From NCBI GenBank assembly GCA_010015675.1, contig ML977027.1:37617-101616 (forward strand): DNA of 64,000 bases, written 5' to 3'. The number at the start of each line of letters is the position of its first letter. The first letter of the stretch is position 1. Under the pieces are notes generated by a model. It had not been told where the DNA came from. It did not search any database and saw nothing but the letters and a program-made list of their open reading frames with translations. Source of the DNA: Byssothecium circinans. Its lineage: Eukaryota > Ascomycota > Dothideomycetes > Pleosporales > Massarinaceae. Shown here piece after piece: positions 22,913 to 33,257 of the stretch. The position numbers were made by a program, and so were the translations under genes.

Positions 22913-24559
22913 ATGTCCCTCACGGAGCGCTCGCTCGTCGCCTTCACCCCCAGCAACGAGAACAAAACCGAAACCATAATAAACGGCGTAACCTTCAATC
23001 TCTCAGCCCTCAACGAATTCAAATACCAACTCTTCAGCAACAACACAATCTCCAACGAGTCAAAATGCTACCTCGCCTTCGACGCCTTCAAGCCATGGAT
23101 GATGGACAATGGGACATGGGTGAACGAAACATCATGCTACATACCCTACTACGGCATCGGGACGCGCGGGAAAGCGTCCATCGCGTTCGGTGTGGGGTTT
23201 GGGCTTACGCTCGTATTTACACTGATCAATCTTAATAAGCATGGGAAGCTTTATTTGAGGGAGGATAAGAGGTTTAGAGTCGTAGGGAGGCGGTGGCAGT
23301 GGTATTGGATGTTGTTTGTGGCGGCTTGTGGGATGATAAGTACGTTGACGGGAGTCGATATTGATAGGTATTTTCTGCAGCAGATCCCTATTGTGTTGCA
23401 GAGTTTCTTTTTCATGTTGATGGTGCCGGGGGCGTTGGCCATGGTTTGGGAGGCTACGAGGCATTGGTACGTATTCCTACACTCTTTTTTCCATTTTCTC
23501 CCAAGTGGCTAAGGAGGGAGGGACGAGGTTAACGTGAGATGTTATAGGGCGTCATGGCAAGAACGACAAATTGTGGATCGAGACCCCTACGGCATGCCGC
23601 AGGACGACAAGCGCTCGACGTTCGAGTTCTGGGCCCCGCTCGTCTTCTACCTCTTCGCATGGATAGAATTCTTCTTGACGATCCCGCGGTCCTGGACGGC
23701 GCTGCAGAAACAAAACACGCCCTTCCAGACCGAATTCATCGCCAAACCCGCCGCGACAAATATTCGCGGCAAAGTCGGCGCCATCATGGCGCTCATCGCC
23801 TGGATCGTCATCTGCGTCTCGCTCGCACACTCAATCCGCTCCTACAAACGGCGCCCACCCATTAAACTCCTCCTCAACATTACCATACTCGCCGTCAGAG
23901 TCGGCTATGGTATCGCGGCAGCGTGGATATGGGACCTCAGTGTTTTCCAACAGGATGTGCAGATCGGATGGCCGTTTGGACTCGGATATGGGACTATTCT
24001 TCTGATCCTCATTGTTTTTGAGATCGCGGGGTTGAAGGATGAGAATGAGGATAAGAAGCTGATCAAGCAGCGGGTGGCGAGGGGGAGGCTGGTGGATGAG
24101 GAGCTGAATATTGTGAAGAAGCCGAGTTGGTGGGATAGGCATATGGCGAATCGGTATGCGAGTGATGAGCAGAGACTGAGGGATATGACGAGGGAGGTTG
24201 GCGCCGCAGACAGGGCGAGGAATGATGATGGGGACGTGGTTGTGGGTGGGGGAGCTGGTGGGGGGAGGTCGCCGACGAGAGCTGTTAGTGGGACAGGGGT
24301 TGAGATGGGCGATGTTAATGTGAGGAATCGGAGTACGAGTCGGCCGCCGAATGATCCGTTTAGAGATCAGAGTCCGTCTAGTGGGTGGGGAGCGGGGAAT
24401 GGGAGGAGTCTGGGGAGTGAGACGGCGAGTTTGAGGAGTGAGAGGACGGATTTGACGGGCAGGACGTTGGCGGGGAGTCCGCTTGGAGGGAGTGGTGGTG
24501 GTGTTGGTGGCGGGTCGAATGGGCAAGGGCAGAGGATAAGGAGTATGTTGGATGTTTGA
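22913..24559 (+). CDS. DUF2434 multi-pass membrane protein
   Basis: Two exons, 22913-23466 and 23548-24559 (521 aa); the intron splits the Trp codon in 'ATRHWASWQERQIVDRD'. The N-terminus faces a hydrophilic segment with N-glycosylation sequons (NGTWVNETS) and paired cysteines, followed by about seven to eight hydrophobic helices, for example 'IAFGVGFGLTLVFTLINL', 'WYWMLFVAACGMISTLTGV', 'PLVFYLFAWIEFFLTI' and 'GAIMALIAWIVICVSLAHSI'. The C-terminal ~170 residues are cytosolic-type, Gly/Arg/Ser-rich and disordered. The sequence fits fungal family DUF2434. Its function is unknown and its topology suggests a plasma-membrane or endomembrane protein. Nothing indicates damage. Confidence 0.85.
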
Positions 24560-25323
24560 AGGGTGGGATTAGGTGGTGGAAAAGCATTGGATGGAGTTCT
24601 GTATACGCCCGGGTTATGATAATGTGTGTATGTATGTATCTACAGTTCCGGATACCATTTTAAAAGTTGAGTCCATGGATTTATATCGCCCTGTGGAAGA
24701 TGGTGAGCTCGTGATATTGTGAATATGGATGATGTCACACCTCACTCTCCATCCTATGCCACTCAGCCACACAGGAGACAACACAATAATATTCTTCTTG
24801 CTCTGAATCATCATCCAATGAAGGAAGTCAATAATTCTTTTAGAGTACTCGCCGCGCTGATCTGCCTTCGGCCAAGAATGCGACCAATCAGGCGTAGTGG
24901 AGTTGCAGCAGTGCATGTGTGGGGGAAAGTTCGGAGGGGCAGTCGCAATCACCTTCAAAAGATTCGCGAGCTTTCCATCTATACAACTATTTACGGACTG
25001 TGACTGTGTAGCTTTCGCACTTTTTGCAACCGCGCCTTTCGAAAACACTCGAGCTCGGATACGTCTTCTTTTCGCAGAGAAGCATTGTTCTTACAATCCC
25101 ATCGTCAAGCGGTGAACTGCCAACCCCGCGTATCTCTCTCTTGCGCCCCCGCACTCTCTGGCACAGCCAAGCACCCAGCAAGTTCATACGGTGTGCAGGT
25201 AAGTAACATTGAATCTGGGAATGGGTTGTAAATGGCTGTCAATGTTCTAACATGGAGCGTCACGTAGTATCGCTACTGGAGACCGCGATTGCGACTGCAT
25301 CAAAACCAACCTCCTCACCCACG
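24560..25323. other. Intergenic
   Basis: 3' region of the DUF2434 gene and leader/promoter of the SDS23-like gene. A 'gtgcaggtaagt' at 25194-25204 and a possible acceptor near 25267 suggest a 5'-UTR intron just ahead of the ATG at 25324. No separate gene is supported. Confidence 0.45.
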
Positions 25324-27114
25324 ATGGCCGACCACGAAGTCAACCCGCCCACAAACGCAGGTGCGAAGAAGGAAACGCCTCTCCACCCCATCCCCAACGC
25401 GTCTCCGCGCTCTCCGCCTGCAGCGCTGAACATGTCGAGCCCATCACACTCCAGTTACCGCTCCAGCTTCGCCGAGAACATGCGCGGCATGCCCGTTTCA
25501 CCACGCACGACCCGGCACCCCTCGCTCTCGCAACAGGCGCTGCAGGATCTACTCAATAACCCGCCGACCAAGCAGGCTGATTCGAAGTTTGCGGGCAAGG
25601 ACTGGAAGACGATCAAGGTGGGGGAGATTGTGGGGGCGAACAGGGACGATGTGACGTTTGTGCAGTATGATACTACTGTCGAGGAAGCTACGAATGTAAG
25701 TTCTATGGAGGATGGGAAGGGTGAGGATCGGTTAGAGTGGAAAAGGATGGGATGGTATGCTGATATGACGCGTGATGACTAGATTCTCGTTCGATCCGGC
25801 TCCCCGAACGTGGTTCTTCTCCGCGAAGACAAGGATTCACGCACGGCAACTGGAACGTTCGACTACAGCGACCTGAACGCCTATCTTCTTCTCGTGGTCG
25901 GCCTCGCGCACCCTGACGAAGGTGATGTCGCCTCGTTTGACGAGCTCGCAAAGAAGGGCCGCGAAGGGAAACCTATTCCGCTCAAAGACGTCAAAGATCT
26001 AGGCAAGAAGGGTCCGTTGATCACCTTACCTGCGTCTGCGGATTTGACCAAGGCGGTGGAAGTTTTCGGCAGTGGAGTGCACAGAGTGCTGGTTGCAGAG
26101 GATGGGACGAGTAATGTCGTGGGCATTCTTACGCAGTTAAGGTTGGTGAGGTTCTTTTGGGACAATCGACAGAGCTTTCCCGCGGTGGACAAGCTTTATC
26201 CGCGGCAGATTAAGGATTTGAATATCGGGAGTCACTCAGTGATTGCGATCAAGTAAGTTGCTCTACTGGTGGTAGATGGGAAGGATGCTAACAAAGTGAT
26301 AGCGGAGACAAACCCCTAGCATCAGCTCTCGAGCTCATGAATAGTGAGGGAGTGTCTTCCCTTCCAGTTCTGGATGCTCAGAACAATGTCATCGGCAACA
26401 TTTCCCACGTCGATGTTCGAGTACGTTACAAGCCCTCTCCGTGCTACAAGCCCGCGCTAACAATCCCAGCTGCTCACAAAGTCGACCTCCCTCCCCCTCC
26501 TCCGCTCCTCCTGCATCCACTTCATCTCCGTAATCCTCTCCGAACGCGGCGTGAACGACGGCCAAGACTCATTCCCAGTCTTCCACGTAACCCCATTTGC
26601 GACCCTCGCCCACACAGTCGCCAAACTAGTAGCCACCCACTCCCACCGAATGTGGGTTGTCGACACTCCCTCACCCGCCTCCTCCGGACCCCCAACCCCA
26701 GCCATCACACCAGCCGCTTTCATCCCCCCATCTCCCGTGACCCCTCTCCCAGCACCCGCAACAGGCGTCCTACCCGTCGCTTCGCCCGCACCCGCCCATC
26801 TCGCCGGCTCAGGCGCAATCCCACCAGCCATCTCCGCATCGGCGATTCCTGGGGCGAGCATGTCGGGCCGTCTCAGCGGCGTCATTAGTCTCACGGATAT
26901 TTTGAATCTGTTTGCGAGGGCCAGCGGCTTGCATCCGCATGATCCTGATGAAGCGAGGCGCGCGAGACGGAGAAGCAGTTCATCAAGTATGAGGCGTAGT
27001 GTGGATAGTTCGAGGAGTGAGAGTATGGGGCATAGCTTTGGGAGGAGGAGTAGTGTTAGTGAGAGGGGGGCTATGGGGTTGGGGATTGTGAGGGGGAGGG
27101 CGAGGGGGGAGTAG
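25324..27114 (+). CDS. sds23: SDS23/Moc1-like CBS-domain protein
   Basis: Four exons, 25324-25695, 25783-26252, 26303-26420 and 26470-27114 (534 aa), with in-frame GT..AG junctions. The N-terminus is Ser/Pro-rich ('HPSLSQQALQDLLNNPP'). Paired CBS modules follow: 'TIKVGEIVGANRDDVTFV', 'VLLREDKDSRTATGTFDYSD', 'GVHRVLVAEDGTSNVVGILT' and 'MNSEGVSSLPVLDAQNNVIG', then 'VISLTDILNLFARASG' after a Pro/Ala insertion. The Ser/Arg-rich tail carries many potential phosphosites. In fission and budding yeast SDS23 proteins modulate PP2A-type phosphatase activity, glucose or stress signalling and cell-cycle progression; CBS pairs usually bind adenine nucleotides. The order of blocks and 'GDKPLASALELMNSEGV' support orthology. 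Intact. Confidence 0.88.
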
Positions 27115-27892
27115 GTGATGAGTTGGGGATGGTGATAGGGGTGAAGAGGAGATGTGCGTGATGGCATTGATGAGGTCACTTGATCACTGGGATATTTTCA
27201 GTAAGCTGGGTGATCATGGGCAGGCATGGCGTTCAAGCGTTCTCGTTGTTATTGCTGATGGCATGAATGGGTCCTTTGCGCAAGGAGGTAATTGTGGCGA
27301 TCCTTTTGTTTTCATGCCTAAAGTCTGTTTTCTATGGCCTTGTGCATTTCTATAGACGGTTATGGAGGCTCAGTCTCTTCATTTCACTCCTTCTTCTCCT
27401 ATCCTCTCCTCTCTTCGTTTCTCTTCCTTGATGTGGCTTTATTGTGCCGTTCGTCTTGCATGCTTGATTGCTTAGGCGTGAATATTGTCCTACGATTGTG
27501 CCCGTAGCGACGACCTGAGCTCTATCGGCATCCTGGACATTTGCCGTGGAGCTCTCGGCGCTGGATCGGGTTGCTGGTCAATGGACTCGCTGTATCGAGG
27601 GTCATGTTTGGTTGTTTGTTGTTTATTCTTCCTTCCCTTAAGAGCACTTCATCCACGGCCCTCCCCCACAGCCCACGAGCTGCTCCCATCTACACACATT
27701 TTCCAATGCTTTCCCCACAGCCGCCCAAGCTCCATCGTCATTCTCAGCAAGTTCGATAGTGCTCTCGGCCTACAATCAGCCTCGGATTCGGATTCGGATC
27801 CCTAGCACCCATCCTCTCTACCGCACCGAGCAAAACGCCGTCCATGTTAGCCAGGTCGAATATTATATTTCCTTCCCTCTCTTCTGAGCACA
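27115..27892. other. Intergenic (convergent 3' ends)
   Basis: Lies between the 3' end of the SDS23 gene and the 3' end of the minus-strand RING gene. It contains CT-rich stretches (27380-27430) and a short GGATTC repeat near 27783. No gene is supported. Confidence 0.5.
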
Positions 27893-28906
27893 TCACCCAC
27901 ATCCCTCCCTCGCAGTCCATGAACTGCTTCCATGACCATCTGAAACGTTACCCGCCTTTGTTCTTCCCGTCGACGGCGCGCAAGGAAGAGCAAAGCCCCT
28001 CTCATCAAACTCCTCCGGTAACACCTCTGCGTACTGTACCTCGCGATCCCAATCGCGCAACTTCTCAAACGGACTCCGCATCCAAGCCCCCAGTTCATGA
28101 AGCAACAACCTCGCATTCCGCCGCCCTAGAAACTCCCCTACTATATCCTCCGCGCGCCCGTCGCTCCCTTTTATGTCCACTTTCTTCAGCATCGCTACGA
28201 TGTACGCGAGGAGGAACTCTGCATTACTGCTCGTTGTCGCAGCGGCCGAGGGCGCTGAACTGGAGAGAGGTTCAGAGGTGTTGTTGTACAGGAAGGTGAA
28301 GACGCGGAGTTCGCGGCGGAGGAAGGTGCGCGCTTTGGATTGGAGGGCGGGGGATGCGGCGATAAGGCAGGGCGTGATGTCACGGTAGCGGGAGCGGGAC
28401 GAAGGGTTGCTGCCGACGTGGTGCGAGTAGAGGTTGTGGCGGTAGATGTGGCGGCGACGGAGGAGGGAGGTGTCGAGGACTGTGTGCTCGGGGGCGCGGG
28501 TGGGTCTGCGGGGACGGTGGGGGAGGCCGTATGGGGCGTGGAGCGAGAAAGGGTGGCGGGAGGGGTCTGAGTGAGAGGGTAGGTGGGTGCGGTGGATGGT
28601 GTGGGTTTTGAAGTTGGTGGGGGAGGCGAAGTCGTATTGGACGGAGGATATTTGGGCTTTACCTGGTTGGGTGTTAGATATGCCTTGTTGATGATTTTGT
28701 AAAAAGGGAGGAGACGGGACTGGGACGGACGCACATAGTGGGCAGGTTGAGCGCTGCTGGAGCCAGCTTACGAGGCAGATGAAGTCGAAGGTGTAGTGGT
28801 TACATGGCGCAGTGATGGCGCGGTCTGTTATGGTTGAGAGGCAGATTACACATGTATCTCCTGAGGTGTCTTTCGAGGCGGTGGTTGAGGTAGAGGTCGA
28901 GGCCAT
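27893..28906 (-). CDS. RING-finger protein, Topors-like E3 candidate
   Basis: Minus strand, exons 28906-28735 and 28662-27893 (313 aa). The donor GTGCGT splits the last RING cysteine codon; splicing yields 'CPLCKAQISSVQYDF', the normal family join, whereas reading through gives an unlikely Pro-rich insert. RING ligands are C19, C22, C35, H37, C44, C55 and C58, with Asp41 in 'CNHYTFDFICL' where C3HC4 fingers have a cysteine. A conserved segment follows ('FKTHTIHRTHL'), a long basic region, and a C-terminal helical domain 'LLHELGAWMRSPFEKLRDW'. This layout is typical of fungal Topors-like RING proteins, presumed nuclear ubiquitin or SUMO ligases. The Asp variant occurs in other zinc-binding RINGs, so activity remains likely. 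Confidence 0.82.
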   Translation of the reverse strand: MASTSTSTTASKDTSGDTCVICLSTITDRAITAPCNHYTFDFICLVSWLQQRSTCPLCASVPVPSPPFLQNHQQGISNTQPGKAQISSVQYDFASPTNFKTHTIHRTHLPSHSDPSRHPFSLHAPYGLPHRPRRPTRAPEHTVLDTSLLRRRHIYRHNLYSHHVGSNPSSRSRYRDITPCLIAASPALQSKARTFLRRELRVFTFLYNNTSEPLSSSAPSAAATTSSNAEFLLAYIVAMLKKVDIKGSDGRAEDIVGEFLGRRNARLLLHELGAWMRSPFEKLRDWDREVQYAEVLPEEFDERGFALPCAPSTGRTKAGNVSDGHGSSSWTAREGCG

Positions 28907-30179
28907 GCGCTGGAGTGATGTGTGGTGGGAGGAAAGGTGTGGGAGGCCGGTGTTCGGAAGCGGAAGCGGAAGTGGAAAGAGAACTCGGAACGATGAATTG
29001 AGAGCCGCGGTAGAGAAGTAATTAGTCAGCTGAATATTAGTTCACAGCCGAAGTCACGACTGCGTATGTACAATAGGCAAGCTCGGGATTAAGGAGTAAG
29101 TATGTGGTGGAACATAAACCTTAGGATAATCTCAACCCGTGTACCCCTCATCTGGTTTGGCACCTAGGGTGGCTCGCTTCATATGAGGAAGCACGTTAGA
29201 TCAAGTTAGATCAAGATATATACTAAGGAGATGTTACTATGGTATAATGGAGGATTAGGGATAAATGAGAAACATCGAAGTAAAAAAAAAACAAGGATTG
29301 ATGTGCCGAGGGAGGAATGGCGGGCGCCGCGAAGATATTGATTGAATGGAGAGTTGATGAGGTGATGAATTTAAAGTTTGTGTGTATGTTTAAGAGAAGA
29401 AAGCTCTGGCTAAAAGCTATTGAATTTTTATCTCTCTATTGATTGTTTGGTTAATTTATATCACTCAGATCTTGTGCACCAGAGGATGGTTGAGTTTGAT
29501 ATGTGGTGGGCTGGGGGGAAGGTAACGTCGGAGCGAATTCTTTAACGATAGTATATAGTGGACATATGCACTACACCGCCTGTATCCAAGGGTCTAGCCA
29601 CTTACTCTACTTTGCAAATGATTATATTCAGTCTCTCTCTGCTACGTACAGCTGAGGTGTATGTACTTTGATCTTGTCCCTTCTCTTCTATCCTTGGAAA
29701 AAGCCCTTCATTATGGCGTAAAACCCCATAGAAGAATGTGTGTTAGACAGCAGAGACCCGAGAGCAAGTGATGAGGAAGTGATGTATTGTGTGTGGAGCG
29801 GTGAAGCTCAGGAGAAGTGACTATATAGGCGGGAGCCGACGCTAGACAAGAACGGTACTGAACCATACCGTTCGGAACGACCGAGTACTGTTCAGGCCAA
29901 CAATGTGTAAGGAAAAAAGAACCACATGGCATGTCGCTCATCCCTGAATAACGGGCTTATATAGGGAACAACTAAGATATCAATCGCGTCGACGCTTGCT
30001 CATTCCCCACCCGCCTAATCCCTTACAAGGCCGCACAGTTGAAGCTCTTGGCCCGATCATTCCACCCCACCGTCTTCAAATCGAAGTATCCAGGGTAATA
30101 AAGCTGCAGCTCCGCTCCAGTGCAACGCTCGTTCCTATATATCTCGTCAATCGCGTTCTCAAACTCTCATATGAAAGCA
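28907..30179. other. AT-richer intergenic region
   Basis: Upstream of the RING gene and downstream of the small secreted protein gene at 30180. GGAAGC/GGAAGT repeats occur near 28958-28978 and AT-rich DNA at about 29200-29560, including A-runs at 29282. The minus-strand ORF at 29711-29941 has no features. No gene is supported. Confidence 0.5.
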
Positions 30180-30529
30180 TCAGTGAGGGGGCGGTCTATA
30201 CTCGTAAAGCGTGCACCAATTCCCAGGATCAGGCCCGGCAGATGAGACGCCGCGGGCGTCGGTAGGGAAGCGATCCGTTATAGTTGCTGCGCTTCTGGTT
30301 AGCTTTTTGGTTGGTGGGCTTGTGGATGTAGATGGAGATGGAGATGGAGATGGAGAGGACACTGACTGCATTTTCCCCAAGGCTCGGCATATTTGTTGCA
30401 GTAGTTTGGCTGCTCGTTGAAGCCCCAGTTTTGACAGAGGTAGAGCCCGGGACTGGCGGCTGCGGCTGGGGCAATGAGGACTGAGACTACGGAGGACATT
30501 GCCATCCACGTGGAGGGTTGGAGCTGCAT
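30180..30529 (-). CDS. Small secreted four-cysteine protein
   Basis: Minus strand, exons 30529-30363 and 30294-30180 (93 aa). The first ~25 residues form a signal peptide (MQLQPSTWMAMSSVVSVLI then APAAAA). The mature part has 'GLYLCQNWGFNEQPNYCNKY' and 'PWGKCSQ', then, after the intron, 'SSAGPDPGNWCTLYEY': four cysteines. The 67-bp intron consists largely of a CATCTC microsatellite; donor GTGTCC is weak and acceptor CCAG is close to a CTAAC box. Joining here is the only combination that keeps frame between the two protein-like parts. Small secreted proteins with 'SSAGPD.GNWCTLY'-type ends occur in plant-associated and saprobic fungi; function is unknown. TATA-like 'tatttaaaaa' lies about 100 bp upstream (30630-30640). 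Confidence 0.6.
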
Positions 30530-31859
30530 ATTGAAGGGAGGAGATTGTACGGAAGGCGATGTGTTATTGGTCTTTGAGGCGTGTTCTGGTTGCTGTGAGG
30601 GTAGTTGTGGTGGTGGCGGTTATGGTGGATTTTTAAATATTTCGGCTGCTCTGGATAGTGCTTTGGTCCGGTGCAAATGTTACAGTCTCTTTCTTTCCTT
30701 TGTGCCATCTGAGTACTCCCCAACCGAGTGTTGCATGGATATCAGCTTCCATCTACACCGCTTCAGATCCAGCTCAGACGCTGTCTGATTCTGAATCGAC
30801 ATGTACATTTTGTTTAGTGTAGCATTATGGGTTTAGATGGAAGCCAGGCTGTTAAAATTGATAATACTATTAAATGATAATAATGCTTTAGTGTTAAAGC
30901 TTACCTCATATTTGAATGTATTCCCGATATTATCAGGTGATTTTGCAACGTACTCGCTCTAAACGACTGGAGCTGAAGGGGGAGCTGAAGCGGTCTTAGT
31001 ACATGTCAGACGATGAAACGATAGGACGCGACGTTCCGTAGAGGAAAGGCTTGTGTTCAGCTCGTCTGAAGAGTTACCTTCGCCGACCTCGGAAACAAAG
31101 TACGTATCCATGCATGGTCAAAATTCTGTTGCATCTCAATTTCAGCACGGTGGACGCGGATATGCTGGCCTCTAAGAACAGCTTGGTATTGCCTCGGGAA
31201 ATGTCATATGATGGTTGCGAAAACGACACGACAGATGATAACAAACTCGGCAGTGAAATGTCTGATCGGCAGCTCTTAAACGGTAGAAGAGATACCGCCT
31301 ACTCAAACGATGTGCTATTGGCTACACGTCACGAGTACGAGGATACAGCAAACTTGATTCTTGGCAAAAGACAAAGTGGAGCTGGAATGAGAGGATTTAG
31401 GCTTTGAGAAATGGATGCGATGTTGCTGTTAACGACAACGGCGGTGAGTGTTGGTTTGATTTCGGGGTCAGAGCTGAGAGCGATGCCCTGACCGCTGTTT
31501 CAGGTGGTATTCTGCACCAAATTTGAGTTGAACATTGATATTGTAATTTCTATACAGTGGATGCAAGCGTATATCACCTGCCTTTGGTACCGAGTAGAAG
31601 CTGAACGTACGTAGGCTGCGGCTGCGACTGCGGGGCGCGTTCTAAATCAGCCTGCACAACGCATGCACGCAGCTTCTCAAATGGCCTGATAAATCATACG
31701 AGTGATCTCAATGCAGTGAGTAGAACTTGAAAGGCTAAGCGATTGGTGTCCTAGTCAATTACCGCGAGATTATAAAAGTATCTTCCACTGCCTTCGGCAA
31801 TCACCTGTTACCGAGGACGACACAACACATTCTAGACAAATCCCTTATCGACAAACGCA
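30530..31859. other. Divergent promoter region of two secreted-protein genes
   Basis: Between the minus-strand small secreted protein and the plus-strand EF-hand secreted protein. The ORF at 31051-31407 has no ATG at its head and no features. AT-rich sequence covers about 30850-30900. No further gene is supported. Confidence 0.5.
31771..31778 (+). promoter_or_regulatory. TATA box of EF-hand secreted protein gene
   Basis: TATAAAAG lies 82-89 bp upstream of the ATG at 31860, followed by a pyrimidine-containing leader, a normal fungal core-promoter arrangement for a regulated gene. Confidence 0.6.
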
Positions 31860-32505
31860 ATGAAAGGCTCTATCTTCATCTTCCTTTCGGCAGTAATTCT
31901 GCAGCTGACAGCAGCGTGCTGCAGCTTTAAGGGTCTCTCTTCCTGTTGCGGTAAAGGCAAATGCAACATCTTCTGTTGCAACTGTAATGGAGGTACGTCT
32001 GTCTCAAAACGTCCTGGGCATATATTTCTGTCATGACTTTAGTTCGCTAAACTGCGCCAGGTTGTAAAAGCAAATGTGACTGCTGGTTCGCAGGATGCTG
32101 GACCACTTGCTCACCAAATAGCCCTATCTGCCGCACTAGTTGCGCAGATAATCGTCCAAAAGATTGTCCAACGCATGAGCAGATGGCGGCGCTTCACAAT
32201 AGCATCACTCCGCAGTCTGTTCAGACTGATGATGATATGTTCAACGAAGTCGATATCAACGGCATCGGCCATTTTACTTACCAGGAATTTCTTGCTCGTA
32301 CAGAGTGGGAGGATAACGAAGCCTCGAAGAAGCACTTTGCGAAGTAAGTTAAAGAGAGCTATGAGCCCAACTTCACTGACACCAACGTTCTAGGTTTGAT
32401 CGAAATGGAGATGGTGTTATCACGGTCGAGGAGATGCGTGAGGAGCCTTCAAGCCCAGATGCGGATATCAGACCGAGTTCTTTGGCAGAGAAAAGTGAAC
32501 TGTAA
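31860..32505 (+). CDS. Secreted cysteine-rich protein with two EF-hands
   Basis: Three exons, 31860-31992, 32061-32343 and 32394-32505 (175 aa). Residues 1-19 are a clear signal peptide (MKGSIFIFLSAVILQLTAA). Residues 20-80 hold 16 cysteines, several as CC pairs ('ACCSFKGLSSCCGKGKC', 'FCCNCNGGCKSKCDC'). The second half has a degenerate EF-hand loop at 109-120 (DINGIGHFTYQE, position 5 is Ile) and a canonical one at 141-152 (DRNGDGVITVEE); the second intron falls just before the canonical loop. The protein ends in an acidic/Ser tail with no membrane anchor or retention signal. The arrangement predicts a secreted, disulfide-rich, calcium-binding protein. I know no characterised family with this pairing. 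Each splice site keeps frame, which supports the model. An effector or cell-wall role is speculation. Confidence 0.78.
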
Positions 32506-33257
32506 GGTTTTGTGCGGAGCTCCTAACAAGCAACTTCTAGCCTCCGCTCTTACTTGTTTAGGAGTTTTGAGATCTTTTACTTGCTTGGCTGTATTGTGGT
32601 GTACCATGGCAAGGATGCGCCCACAGTCATGTGATCAGCTTGAGCCAGCACTTGAGTGGTCTTTACCCGAGCAGCTCTCGATCATCATCATCCACCATGG
32701 CAATACAGACAGTTTTCCTTTGTACGAGACAGCGTCGAACCGTCCTTTTGATAGTTATGAACTGTTCCTCCATTCATTTGGTTATATAGCAATCCAAAGC
32801 TCCTCTTTATCCTATCAACCTTCTTCCGATTGCGGGTCAGAGTCCCATACCCTCCTGATACACATTAGTACACTTAGAAGCAATTACTTGCAAGTAGTTG
32901 GGTAAAATTTCAGATTGATCTCTACAAATTACGGTGCTGGAGTATCCCACTCTTCAATTTTGTATTCCTCGATAACATCCTTTTCGCTGGGCTTGCTTAT
33001 TTCATCAGAGTACGTTGGCTTGAAGCCAGCTTTAATTTACGCTCGTATCAGCTGTAAGACAGTTAGCTGCTCGCTCGCCCGGTGGTGAATCTCGGTTGCC
33101 GGTGATATACTCTAGCAAGGTTCGCGAGCGCGGAAGCTACTGCACGGACCCCTCGAAATCGCGACTTCGCAAATGTAGGACAGTACGGCTCGTTGAGCAA
33201 CCACTCCATCTACATCGTCGCACCATTCAAATATAAGTCGCGCACCCTTCGCACTGC
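32506..33257. other. Intergenic
   Basis: 3' region of the EF-hand protein gene and upstream region of the HAD/SAK gene. The frame at 32396-32905 is the EF-hand exon read in another frame and beyond. No gene is supported. Confidence 0.5.

Noticed and set aside
23831..24526. 231-codon minus-strand ORF
   Set aside because: Antisense of DUF2434 exon 2; Pro/Arg/Thr-rich composition is a shadow effect.
31051..31407. 118-codon plus-strand ORF between the two secreted-protein genes
   Set aside because: The frame opens with TTG; from its first ATG it is short, without domains or promoter signals.
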